From Eubacterium sp. An11 (GTDB lineage Bacteria; Bacillota; Clostridia; Lachnospirales; Lachnospiraceae): a stretch of DNA of 64,000 nt. The notes below the pieces were generated by a model. That model did not search any database. It saw only the letters and a list, made by a program, of their open reading frames with translations, and was not told the origin of the DNA. Of the stretch, positions 19,447-28,034 are shown one piece after another (position 1 is the first letter of the stretch; each line of letters opens with the position of its first letter). The stretch spans positions 1-64,000 of the forward strand of contig NZ_NFLV01000002.1 in NCBI RefSeq assembly GCF_002161065.1, read 5' to 3'. The translations under genes were made by a program, and so were the position numbers.

Positions 19447-21303
19447 ATGAAAAATACTGTACAACGTTTTGGTAAATTTTTATCGGCAATGGTTATGCCG
19501 AACATTGGTGCGCTGATTGCCTTCGGTTTTCTTGCCGCACTCTTCATTGACACAGGATGGATTCCAAATAAAGGGTTTAACAGCATGGTCAGCCCTATGC
19601 TCACCTACCTGATCCCTATCCTGATCGCTTCCACCGGCGGAAAGATGATCGGCGGAGACAGAGGCCGTGTTGTCGGCGCCATCGCTGTCATCGGCGCCAT
19701 TCTGAGCAACACCGATATCACCATGCTGATGGCCGCCATGGTCATGGGACCTCTGGCAGGCTTCTGCATCAAAAAGTTTGATGATTTCATGGACGGCCGT
19801 ATGCCGGCTGGTTTCGAGATGCTCATCAATAACTTTTCCGCCGGTATCATCGGTATGCTTCTGGCGATGCTCGGCTATGTGCTCATCGGCCCGATCATGA
19901 GCGCGATTCTCGCTGTCCTCTCCGCAGGAGTAAATATCCTAGTTCAGAACGGACTGCTCCCTCTGGTTTCCATCTTCATCGAACCGGCGAAGGTACTGTT
20001 CTTAAACAATGCGATCAACCATGGTATTTTCACCCCTCTTGCCACCGAACAGGCAGCAGAATTCGGAAAATCCATCATGTACATGCTGGAGCCAAACCCG
20101 GGTCCCGGACTTGGTGTTCTCTTAGCCTACATGTTCTTCTGTAAAGACAAAGTGACAAAAGACTCCGCCCCTGGCGCTGTGATCATTCACCTGCTGGGCG
20201 GTATCCACGAAATCTATTTCCCATACATCCTGATGAACCCTCTGGTTATCATCGCCCCGATCCTGGGAAATATGGCTGCCATCTTCTGGTTCTCTTTCAC
20301 CGATTGCGGACTGGTGGGACCTGCTTCACCCGGATCCATCATCGCTTATCTGATGATGACGCCAGGTTCCGACTTATTTAAAGTGATCATCGGTGTTCTG
20401 CTGGCAACCGGCATCTCCTTTGCCATCGCCTCGCCGATCGTGCGGATGGCAGGCAGCAAGAGTCTTGAGGAAGCACAGGAAGAGATGGCTGCCATGAAGT
20501 CCGGAAACGAAAAAGTGGTTCCGGGAACCATCGAGCGCTCTTCCGAAATCCGGAAAATCATCTTCGCCTGTGACGCAGGCATGGGCTCTTCCGCCATGGG
20601 CGCAACCAAATTCCGCAACCGGATCAAAAATGACCGGCCGGATATCAGCGTCACCAATACTTCTGTGGACAATATTCCGGCAGACTGTGATATTGCCATC
20701 GTACAGACCACCCTGGCAGACCGGGCAAAGAAATCCGCGCCACAGGCACAGCTGATCACCATCGGCAACTTCCTGGCGGACCCTGCTCTGGATGCCCTGT
20801 ACGTACAGCTGACCACCGGAGACGCCCCTGCGGCACCGGCCGGTGAAAACACAGATATCGTGATCCCGGATACACCGATCAAAAAACAGGTGATCGTGAA
20901 AGAAGGGATCAAACTGGGACAGAAATCCGTCACCAAAGAAGAAGCCATCCAGGCTGCGGGCGAACTTCTGGAGAAACTGGGCTACGTGGATCACACTTAT
21001 GTGGATGCCATGCAGGAACGGGAAAAACTGGTTTCCACCTACATGGGCATGGGAGTCGCCATTCCTCACGGCACCACGCAGGCAAAAGACACCGTAAAGA
21101 AAACCGGTATCGTATGTCTCCAGTATCCGGACGGCGTAGATTTCGGTTCTGAGGATGCTCAGCTCGTATTTGGTATCGCCGGCATCGGCGACGAACATCT
21201 GGATCTTCTCGGAAAACTCTGTACTCTCTTAGAGGATCCTGCCCTTCTTGAAACTCTGAAAACCACCGACGATGTGGACTGGGTTTTAAAACAGTTAGGA
21301 TAA
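19447..21303 (+). CDS. mtlA: PTS mannitol-type transporter EIICBA
   Basis: This 618-residue membrane protein imports and phosphorylates a hexitol. The mannitol-type IIC domain fills about residues 1-340, with the conserved GGIHEIYFPYILM. The IIB domain has its phospho-cysteine in ACDAGMGSSAMG (Cys375) and IIA its phospho-histidine in VAIPHGTT (His541). All three domains are fused as in E. coli MtlA. The canonical mannitol-1-phosphate dehydrogenase MtlD and activator MtlR are absent nearby. Instead the operon offers a SorE-like dehydrogenase and a 1-phosphofructokinase, so the fate of the sugar probably differs. A GGAGG site precedes the ATG at 19447. Confidence 0.88.
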   Translation: MKNTVQRFGKFLSAMVMPNIGALIAFGFLAALFIDTGWIPNKGFNSMVSPMLTYLIPILIASTGGKMIGGDRGRVVGAIAVIGAILSNTDITMLMAAMVMGPLAGFCIKKFDDFMDGRMPAGFEMLINNFSAGIIGMLLAMLGYVLIGPIMSAILAVLSAGVNILVQNGLLPLVSIFIEPAKVLFLNNAINHGIFTPLATEQAAEFGKSIMYMLEPNPGPGLGVLLAYMFFCKDKVTKDSAPGAVIIHLLGGIHEIYFPYILMNPLVIIAPILGNMAAIFWFSFTDCGLVGPASPGSIIAYLMMTPGSDLFKVIIGVLLATGISFAIASPIVRMAGSKSLEEAQEEMAAMKSGNEKVVPGTIERSSEIRKIIFACDAGMGSSAMGATKFRNRIKNDRPDISVTNTSVDNIPADCDIAIVQTTLADRAKKSAPQAQLITIGNFLADPALDALYVQLTTGDAPAAPAGENTDIVIPDTPIKKQVIVKEGIKLGQKSVTKEEAIQAAGELLEKLGYVDHTYVDAMQEREKLVSTYMGMGVAIPHGTTQAKDTVKKTGIVCLQYPDGVDFGSEDAQLVFGIAGIGDEHLDLLGKLCTLLEDPALLETLKTTDDVDWVLKQLG

Positions 21304-21312
21304 AAATGACAA

Positions 21313-21352
21313 AACGTGCGGACTGCATCATGCAGACTCCGCACGTTTTTTT
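21313..21352 (+). terminator. Terminator of the hexitol operon
   Basis: AACGTGCGGA pairs with TCCGCACGTT, with an inner CTGCAT/ATGCAG stem, and seven T follow. It starts 10 bases after the PTS stop codon. Confidence 0.92.
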
Positions 21353-21419
21353 GCCGGTCCAGCTGCCAGCCGGTTTTCTCATCACACCTTTCTGCCTTTC
21401 TGGATCCTGAAACACGATC

Positions 21420-22154
21420 CTAAAGACCCGTTACCAGTGTAATGAGCCCGGCAACGCCGATAAACCCATACACGAATGTTTTCATTTTCGCTATATCGAT
21501 CCTGTCCACAATCCGGCTTCCTGCCCAGGCGCCCACCAGCAGAGCGGCGGCTCCCACGGCCAGAGGAAGGAGGATTCCCGGATTCAGCTGTCCGGAAAAA
21601 CTTCGCATTATTGTCCCATACAGATTCGTCATCATAAAAAAGAGCTGAATGGTCCCCAGATATTTTTTCTTATCTTCAAGAACCGCCATGAAATAAATGA
21701 CCATGGTTGGTCCGCCAATACCAAAGAAGGCGTCAATGATTCCGGCCAGGGCCGCGCAGAGAAACGCAGACTTTACCCCGGCGGTCATCTGAATCTTCCC
21801 TTCTCCCACGATAAAATATACCGCAAGGATCATGAGAAAAATTCCCAGTACCGGTTTGAGACCGTCCATATTCAGCCCCATGGCCACCCGCAGGAAAATA
21901 AAATAAACCGGAAAATAAAAAAGCAGCGGCAGGACACACAGGCGGACGCACACAAAATGCCGGTAGCGCCAGACGATGGAAACACAGAGAACGGCACACA
22001 AAAACTGGCACATAAACGTCGACTGCACCATAGAAAAACAAAATGGATAGAACAGCATCAGAAGAATACCCGCGCCAAAACCGGTGACTCCCTGTATCAT
22101 TCCGGCAAGAAAAGCCGGACACACGGTCAGTATATACAGAAGCACACGCTTCAT
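21420..22154 (-). CDS. TauE/SafE family membrane permease
   Basis: This protein of about 244 residues has roughly eight hydrophobic helices and belongs to the TSUP family, which moves sulfite, sulfoacetate or other small organosulfur and carboxylate anions. Family signatures are the two glycine-rich segments GMIQGVTGFGAGILL near the start and GIIDAFFGIGGPTMV in the second half. The start is uncertain. AAGGAG abuts the ATG at 22154, while a GTG three codons later is better spaced. It lies head to head with a broken rpiR gene. Confidence 0.85.
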   Translation of the reverse strand: MKRVLLYILTVCPAFLAGMIQGVTGFGAGILLMLFYPFCFSMVQSTFMCQFLCAVLCVSIVWRYRHFVCVRLCVLPLLFYFPVYFIFLRVAMGLNMDGLKPVLGIFLMILAVYFIVGEGKIQMTAGVKSAFLCAALAGIIDAFFGIGGPTMVIYFMAVLEDKKKYLGTIQLFFMMTNLYGTIMRSFSGQLNPGILLPLAVGAAALLVGAWAGSRIVDRIDIAKMKTFVYGFIGVAGLITLVTGL

Positions 22155-22174
22155 CTCCTTTCCAAAAAACACGG

Positions 22175-22662
22175 ATGCCCCGCGGAATTCCGCAGGGCAT
22201 ACAGTGGTCACAGATGATCTGTGATTCTTTAAAAGGAATATGCAGCGCCTCGGAAAACTCGTGCTCCTGGAATCCAACAACGCCGAACAGCTCTGCACCA
22301 CCCTTTCCGCCACCCCGGAAGACTGCGCCATCATCGTCACCTACTCCGGTTCCACCGTCCGTATTCAGAATGAAGCGCAGCTTCTTCACGAAAAGGGCGT
22401 TCCCATCATTCTTCTGACCGGGCTGGGAGAAAACGCCGTCCGTCCCTACGCGGATTACATTCTCGATGTAACAACCCGGGAGCGGCTGTACTCTAAAGTC
22501 GGCAATTTCTCCACAAATGTGTCGGTGCAGCTGCTGCTGGATATCCTGTACTCCTGCTACTTTGCCGCTGATTTCGACAAAAACTGGAACACTCGTCTGG
22601 ATATTGCGCACAAGATCGAACTTCACCGTTCTTCTCAAAATGAAATCATGCGGGAGCAGTAA
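22175..22662 (+). pseudogene. Remnant of an RpiR family regulator (SIS domain only)
   Basis: From 22240 the frame reads MQRLGKLVLLESNNAEQL, CAIIVTYSGSTVRI and GVPIILLTGLG, which is the sugar-isomerase (SIS) domain of RpiR regulators. The preceding codons WSQMICDSLK fit the family but lie in another frame. One missing A in the AAAA run near 22231-22234 would explain the shift. The DNA-binding N-terminus is gone, because the DNA upstream of 22175 belongs to the TauE gene on the other strand. A 26-base near-palindrome (ATGCCC..GGGCAT, 22175-22200) lies at the break. RpiR regulators often control sugar-phosphate genes, and this one may once have served the hexitol operon. Confidence 0.75.
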
Positions 22663-22667
22663 CCCGG

Positions 22668-24554
22668 TTACTCCGCAAAGTTTCCTGTATAGAGCTGATA
22701 ATATTTGCCCTTGGCAGCGATCAGCTCATCGTGGGTACCTCTCTCAATAATGCGGCCCTGCTCCATGACCATGATACAGTCAGAGTTTTTGACTGTGGAA
22801 AGACGATGGGCGATGACAAAGGTGGTACGTCCCTTCATCAAAGCGTCCATACCATCCTGTACTAATTTCTCAGTACGGGTATCAATGGAGGAAGTGGCCT
22901 CGTCAAGAATCAGTGCCGGCGGGTCGGCCACAGCTGCACGGGCGATGGCAAGGAGCTGACGCTGGCCCTGACTCAAGTTGGCGCCGTCGCCGGTGAGCAT
23001 GGTATCGTAACCGTCCGGCAGACGCCGGATAAATCCGTCGGCGTTGGCCAGTTTGGCCGCCTTGATACATTCTTCATCGGTGGCGTCCAGTTTACCGTAA
23101 CGGATGTTGTCCATGACGGTGCCGGTGAACAGATGGGTATCCTGTAATACAATACCCAGAGACCGCCGCAGATCCTGTTTCTTTATTTTATTGATATTGA
23201 TGCCGTCGTAACGGATCTTACCGTCGGCGATATCATAGAACCGGTTTATCAGGTTGGTGATGGTCGTCTTACCTGCGCCGGTGGCTCCAACGAAGGCAAT
23301 CTTCTGGCCCGGTTTCGCCCAGAGGCTGATATTGTGGAGCACCAGTTTATCCTCGGTATAACCGAAGTCCACATCGTCAAGGACAACGGCTCCCTCCAGT
23401 TTAGTATAGGTGACGGTGCCGTCCGCTTTATGCGGATGTTTCCATGCCCACAGATTGGTTCTTTTCTCAGATTCTGTGATATTCCCGTTTTCATCTTCTT
23501 TGGCGTTGACCAGCTCCACGTATCCGTCATCCACTTCCGGAGTCTGATCCATCAGGTCAAAGACACGCTGGGCGCCGGCTGCGGCGTTGACCACGAAGTT
23601 GATCTGCTGGCTGACCTGGGTGATCGGGTTGGTAAAGCTTTTATTCAGACCCACAAAGGTGATAACGGTACCGATGGTAACACCTGCCAGACCGTTGATG
23701 CCTAAGATCGCGCCGATGATCGCTACCAGAGCATAGCTGATCCAGCCGATATTGGCGTTGACCGGCATCAGCAGGTTGGCGTAGCTGTTGGCCTTGTTGG
23801 TGCTGTTTCTCAATTTTTCGTTGACTTTATGGAAATCATCAATGGCCGCCTGTTCGTGGCAGAACACTTTGACCACTTTCTGTCCGTCAAGCATTTCCTC
23901 GATGAAGCCGTCCACCTCACCCAGATCCATCTGCTGATGGATGTAGTACTTTCCGGACATCTTCGAGAAATTGGCAGTGACCAGAAGCATGACAACGGCC
24001 GTCAGGATGGAGATCACTGTCAGCGCCGGATTTAAAATGATCATGGTCACCAGTGTGGCCGCCATGGTGATGACGGAGTTGATGATCTGCGGGATACTCT
24101 GGCTTAACAGCTGCCGCAGGGTATCCACGTCGTTGGTGTACACGGACATGATATCGCCGTGGGCGTGGGTATCAAAATATTTGATCGGGAGCGCTTCCAT
24201 GTTGTGGAACAGGTCATCCCTCAGATGGAGCATAGTTCCCTGGCTCACATTTACCATGATACGGTTATAGGAAAACGCAGTGACAACGCCTACTGCCATG
24301 ATACAGGCCAGACGGATCAGGTCGGACGCCAGTCCGTTGAAGTCACTGGAGCCGTTCTGAAGCATCGGCATGATATAATCATCCACCAGAGTCTGCGGGA
24401 AGGTCGCTCCCACTACTGTGGCGATGGCTGTAATCAAAATACAGGCAATGACAATGATAAATGGAACTTTATAGTAATGAAGCATATATTGGATGACCCT
24501 TCTGAGCAGTTTTGTGGCTGCTCTGGTCTCAAATTTCTGTTTCTTTTCACTCAT
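22668..24554 (-). CDS. ABC exporter subunit B (multidrug type)
   Basis: This 628-residue half-transporter has a six-helix membrane domain at about residues 30-330 and an ATPase with Walker A GATGAGKTT, signature LSQGQRQLL, Walker B ALILDEATSSIDTR and H-loop VIAHRLSTV. The signature has Q instead of the second G (LSQGQ). A charged insert lies between the domains (NAKEDENGNITESEKRTN and following). It follows a second half-transporter by 21 bases and a MarR gene, the layout of heterodimeric drug exporters. Substrates are not evident. Confidence 0.9.
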   Translation of the reverse strand: MSEKKQKFETRAATKLLRRVIQYMLHYYKVPFIIVIACILITAIATVVGATFPQTLVDDYIMPMLQNGSSDFNGLASDLIRLACIMAVGVVTAFSYNRIMVNVSQGTMLHLRDDLFHNMEALPIKYFDTHAHGDIMSVYTNDVDTLRQLLSQSIPQIINSVITMAATLVTMIILNPALTVISILTAVVMLLVTANFSKMSGKYYIHQQMDLGEVDGFIEEMLDGQKVVKVFCHEQAAIDDFHKVNEKLRNSTNKANSYANLLMPVNANIGWISYALVAIIGAILGINGLAGVTIGTVITFVGLNKSFTNPITQVSQQINFVVNAAAGAQRVFDLMDQTPEVDDGYVELVNAKEDENGNITESEKRTNLWAWKHPHKADGTVTYTKLEGAVVLDDVDFGYTEDKLVLHNISLWAKPGQKIAFVGATGAGKTTITNLINRFYDIADGKIRYDGININKIKKQDLRRSLGIVLQDTHLFTGTVMDNIRYGKLDATDEECIKAAKLANADGFIRRLPDGYDTMLTGDGANLSQGQRQLLAIARAAVADPPALILDEATSSIDTRTEKLVQDGMDALMKGRTTFVIAHRLSTVKNSDCIMVMEQGRIIERGTHDELIAAKGKYYQLYTGNFAE

Positions 24555-24575
24555 CTATGTATTTCCTCCTTCCCT

Positions 24576-26315
24576 CTAAGCCGGCTGGTCAAAATCACCG
24601 CCGCCCTCCATCTGGGAATTATAAATCTCCTGATAGATGGCGTTGTGGGCAAGCAGGTTTTCCGGTGTATCAAAAGCATTTATGCTGCCGTTATCCAGCA
24701 CGAGAATCCGGTCTGCGGACTCCACACTGGAGATACGCTGCGCGATAATGATCTTGGTGGTTCCAGGGATCTCTTTGGCGAAAGCCGCGCGGATCCTGGC
24801 ATCCGTGGCGGTGTCCACGGCGCTGGTGGAATCATCCAGGATCAGAACCTTCGGTTTCTTAAGAAGCGCTCTGGCGATACAAAGCCGCTGCTTCTGTCCG
24901 CCGGATACGTTGGCGCCGCCCCGGGCGATTCTCGTCTCATAGCCGCCCGGCATCCGGTCAATGAATTCATCGGCACAGGCTGCCTTGCAGGCTTCCACAC
25001 ATTCCTCATAAGTCGCGTCCGGATTACCCCAGCGCAGATTGTCAAGGATCGTACCGGAAAAGAGAGTATTTTTCTGTAAAACCACAGAAACCTGATTTCT
25101 CAGCACTTCCGTGTCATAGTTGCGGACGTCCACGCCGCCCACACAGACAGAACCTTCATCCACGTCATACAGACGGCAGATCAGGTTGACCAGACTGCTC
25201 TTGCCGGCGCCTGTGCCGCCGATGACGCCGATGGTCTCTCCGCTCCTGATATGAAGATCGATATCTAACAGCGCATTTTTTCCGCTGCCATGTTTATAGG
25301 AAAAGTTTACATGATTAAAATCAATGCTGCCGTCAGCCACTTCCATGACCGGATTCTCCGGATCATGCAGGTCGGCTTTCTCGCTTAACACCTCGCTGAT
25401 ACGGCGGATGCTGGCAAGAGACATACTGATCATGACCACTACCATGGAAAGCATCATAAGACTCATGAGCAGCGCCATGATATAACTGAATAAGCTGGTC
25501 AGATCACCGGTGGTCATGGAACCGCCCACAATAAAGTGTGCGCCAAACCAGGACACGGAGATGATACAGAAATACACAGCCACCATCATGGCCGGGTTGT
25601 TAAAAGCCAGCAGACCCTCCGCCTTTACGGAAAGATCATAGAGCATTTTTGACGCCTTGGAGAATTTGACATTTTCATAATCCTCTCTGACAAACGCCTT
25701 AACCACACGGATGGCCGTCACATTTTCCTGTACGCTGGCGTTCAGGTCATCGTACCGTCGGAATACCTGACGGAAAATCTTCAGGGTGACCACCATGATA
25801 GAACCGATCACCGCGATCAGAAAGACCACCGCGATCAAAAACATGGCGCTCAGACGCGGACTGATGATCATACACATGGCAAAACTGAAAATCAGATTCA
25901 ACGGCGCACGGACCGCCACACGGATACACATCATGAAGGCGTTCTGCACGTTGGTGATATCTGTTGTCATACGGGTAACAAGACCCGGCACACTGAATTT
26001 GTCAATGTTTGAAAAAGAAAAGGTCTGAATATTTTTATAAATGGCTTCCCGGAGATTGGCCGACAGACCGGCTGCCGCACCGGCTGCATTTTTACCTGCC
26101 ATAGCTCCAAAGAAAAGACTTAAGAAAGCCATCACAACAATGAGGGCGCCGTAACGGTAAACGGCCGGCAGATTGCTGACCTCCAACCCTCGGTCAATAA
26201 TCATGGCAGTGATAAAAGGCATCAGGATTTCCATGATTACTTCAAGCGCGGTCAAACCGATACATAGAAAGGTCTCCCGCTTATACTGTCCCAGCTGCTG
26301 TAAAACTTTTTTCAC
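24576..26315 (-). CDS. ABC exporter subunit A (multidrug type)
   Basis: This 579-residue partner half-transporter has membrane helices in residues 15-300, Walker A GGTGAGKSS, signature VSGGQKQRL, Walker B VLILDDSTSAVDT and an Ala-Gln (IIAQRIS) where the H-loop histidine normally sits. Asp also replaces the catalytic Glu after Walker B (DD instead of DE). These changes mark it as the degenerate-site subunit of a heterodimeric exporter such as BmrCD or LmrCD. Its start overlaps the end of the marR gene by 35 bases, pointing to coupled expression. Confidence 0.9.
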   Translation of the reverse strand: MKKVLQQLGQYKRETFLCIGLTALEVIMEILMPFITAMIIDRGLEVSNLPAVYRYGALIVVMAFLSLFFGAMAGKNAAGAAAGLSANLREAIYKNIQTFSFSNIDKFSVPGLVTRMTTDITNVQNAFMMCIRVAVRAPLNLIFSFAMCMIISPRLSAMFLIAVVFLIAVIGSIMVVTLKIFRQVFRRYDDLNASVQENVTAIRVVKAFVREDYENVKFSKASKMLYDLSVKAEGLLAFNNPAMMVAVYFCIISVSWFGAHFIVGGSMTTGDLTSLFSYIMALLMSLMMLSMVVVMISMSLASIRRISEVLSEKADLHDPENPVMEVADGSIDFNHVNFSYKHGSGKNALLDIDLHIRSGETIGVIGGTGAGKSSLVNLICRLYDVDEGSVCVGGVDVRNYDTEVLRNQVSVVLQKNTLFSGTILDNLRWGNPDATYEECVEACKAACADEFIDRMPGGYETRIARGGANVSGGQKQRLCIARALLKKPKVLILDDSTSAVDTATDARIRAAFAKEIPGTTKIIIAQRISSVESADRILVLDNGSINAFDTPENLLAHNAIYQEIYNSQMEGGGDFDQPA

Positions 26316-26790
26316 GGTAAATTAACCTCCTGTCCTTTTTTTCTTTGCGCTCCATCTTTATCAACTGGGCAAGAACTTTCTGTTCCAGACCCCAGAGCTG
26401 CATTTTTTCCTCCTGGCTCAAAGCGCCGCAGACTTCATCTTCCATCTGCCTTGCCTTATCAAAGAATACCTCTCTCTTTTCCAGAAGTTTTTTGGTGGGA
26501 AGCACTTCTTTTTTCCGGATATCTTCCGGATGCTCCCGAAAATAAAGATAATCTTTTTCTCTCAGCTTTTTGATCAGAGCAGACAGCGTCGCCTTGGACA
26601 TGCCTGTCTCCCGGCACAGCTCCGTAAGGTAGGTCCCCTCCGAATGATGCCGCAGAAGATACACGAGAAAATAGACCTGGATACCACTGATCTCATCATT
26701 TTTCAGGCAGCAGTCTATCTGCGCCGCCAGATCCAGACCGATCTTCTTCATCATATAGATCAGCTCTTCTGCTCTGAAATCTTCTGTCAT
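26281..26790 (-). CDS. MarR family transcriptional regulator
   Basis: This 169-residue winged-helix regulator is first in the marR-ABC-ABC operon. Its core reads EGTYLTELCRETGMSKATLS, then LIKKLREKDYLYFREHPEDIRKKEV, which is the recognition helix and wing. The long basic C-terminus (KMERKEKKDRRLIYREK) is unusual, partly because the gene runs 35 bases into the next one. AGGAGG lies 11 bases before the chosen ATG at 26790. It probably represses the exporter operon and itself until a drug-like ligand binds. Confidence 0.88.
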   Translation of the reverse strand: MTEDFRAEELIYMMKKIGLDLAAQIDCCLKNDEISGIQVYFLVYLLRHHSEGTYLTELCRETGMSKATLSALIKKLREKDYLYFREHPEDIRKKEVLPTKKLLEKREVFFDKARQMEDEVCGALSQEEKMQLWGLEQKVLAQLIKMERKEKKDRRLIYREKSFTAAGTV

Positions 26791-26832
26791 ACCTGCGAAC
26801 ACCTCCTGTATATGTTTTCATAGTTTTTCGAC

Positions 26833-26896
26833 GAACAGTTCATTACCTTACTTTCTGTCCACAGGAGATTTTACCTCGTTTCCCTTGAAATGTGAA
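26833..26896 (-). promoter_or_regulatory. Candidate promoter and operator of the marR-ABC operon
   Basis: The minus strand shows TTCACA at 26891-26896, a 17-bp spacer and TAAAAT at 26868-26873. The palindrome GAACTGTTC at 26833-26841 is a possible MarR site downstream of it. The rest of the 305-base gap up to the LysR gene is AT-rich and shows only the LysR promoter. Confidence 0.4.
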
Positions 26897-27024
26897 ATTC
26901 AAAATAATTATTATCTATAAAAAACTTTTATCGTTATTTATTTGCCGCCTCCCGCAAGTCTCTGTCGTTTCCGCATAACGCTTTAAATCCTTTGATTTTT
27001 ATTTTGTGGGAATGTCTCATTTTC

Positions 27025-27072
27025 TTGAAATGCACTATAAGAAATGTTAGAATCTATAAACACACTTTATAG
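27025..27072 (+). promoter_or_regulatory. Promoter and dyad of the LysR gene
   Basis: TTGAAA at 27025-27030, a 17-bp spacer and TAGAAT at 27048-27053 are followed directly by a perfect inverted repeat CTATAAA-CACAC-TTTATAG at 27054-27072. The repeat covers the expected start site and may be an autoregulatory operator. Confidence 0.6.
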
Positions 27073-27096
27073 ACTTCTGATCAGAAAGGAACTACC

Positions 27097-27981
27097 ATGA
27101 ACACTATACAACTGGAATGTTTTGTCACCGTGGCGGAATATCTGAATTTCTCCAAAGCTTCCCGGACATTAAAACTTACCCAGCCCGCCGTCACCCACCA
27201 GATTCAGACACTGGAAAAAGAGCTGGATGTCAAACTGTTTAACCGGACCAGCAAAAATGTCGCCCTCACTCAGGAAGGCGTTCTTTTCCTGTCCGACGCC
27301 AAACTGATTCTCAAAACCGCATTTTCCGCCAAGGAACGTCTCAGCAATCACGAGCATTTTCTTCCTTTTGAATTGGGATGCCACAACTATATGGAACTGC
27401 ATCTTTTTCCTCCGGTATTACAAAAACTCAAAGAAGAATTTCCTCTGCTCCGGCCCAATATCCACCTGATTCCCTTTCCTTCATTATTAAATATGGTGGA
27501 AAACGAGCAGGTGCACGCCGTCCTGGGCACCACCGACGGACAGAAAAAATTCTCCCTGTCTTTCAGGGAAATGTATCAGGCCCCCATCACCTGTGTCTGC
27601 ACGCCAAAACATCCCCTGGCGGCCAGCCGTTCCCTCACCACGGAACAGCTCACCGGAAGTTTCATCGCCTGTACGCCCCGGCAGATTCCGGACTCCGTTT
27701 TTGCCCTTCAAAACAACCTGCTTATCAATCTTCCTCCGGAGCAGCGCTATATCACCGAAAGCATTGAGAGCGCCATCGCCCTGGTCAAAGCACAGATCGG
27801 CTACACCTTATATCCGGATCTTCTTCCGGCAAGGGACCCGGAACTTTGCTACATCCCGGTCACCGACCTGCCGGAGATTCCCTTTGGCGTCTATTACGCC
27901 TTCGGCCAGGAACACCCGGCTCTGAAACGTTTCCTTTCCCTGATGGAAGACTATCTGCACCAGCCGCGCTTCGCTCCGTAA
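27097..27981 (+). CDS. LysR family transcriptional regulator
   Basis: This 294-residue regulator has the standard N-terminal helix-turn-helix (LECFVTVAEYLNFSKASRTL, then TQPAVTHQIQTLEKELDVKLFNR). Its periplasmic-binding-like effector domain spans residues 90-290. It is transcribed away from the marR exporter operon and convergently with hemW. No adjacent divergently transcribed metabolic gene is present to suggest its target. AGAAAGGAAC precedes the ATG. Confidence 0.92.
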   Translation: MNTIQLECFVTVAEYLNFSKASRTLKLTQPAVTHQIQTLEKELDVKLFNRTSKNVALTQEGVLFLSDAKLILKTAFSAKERLSNHEHFLPFELGCHNYMELHLFPPVLQKLKEEFPLLRPNIHLIPFPSLLNMVENEQVHAVLGTTDGQKKFSLSFREMYQAPITCVCTPKHPLAASRSLTTEQLTGSFIACTPRQIPDSVFALQNNLLINLPPEQRYITESIESAIALVKAQIGYTLYPDLLPARDPELCYIPVTDLPEIPFGVYYAFGQEHPALKRFLSLMEDYLHQPRFAP

Positions 27982-28034
27982 ACAGAACCCCTTCCGACCG
28001 TTTCACCCCATAAGAAAAATTCTCCGGCCGCCTG

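Noticed and set aside
19447-22662. rpiR fragment read as an active small regulator
   Set aside because: It lacks any DNA-binding domain, has a stop just upstream in frame, and the matching upstream residues are in another frame.
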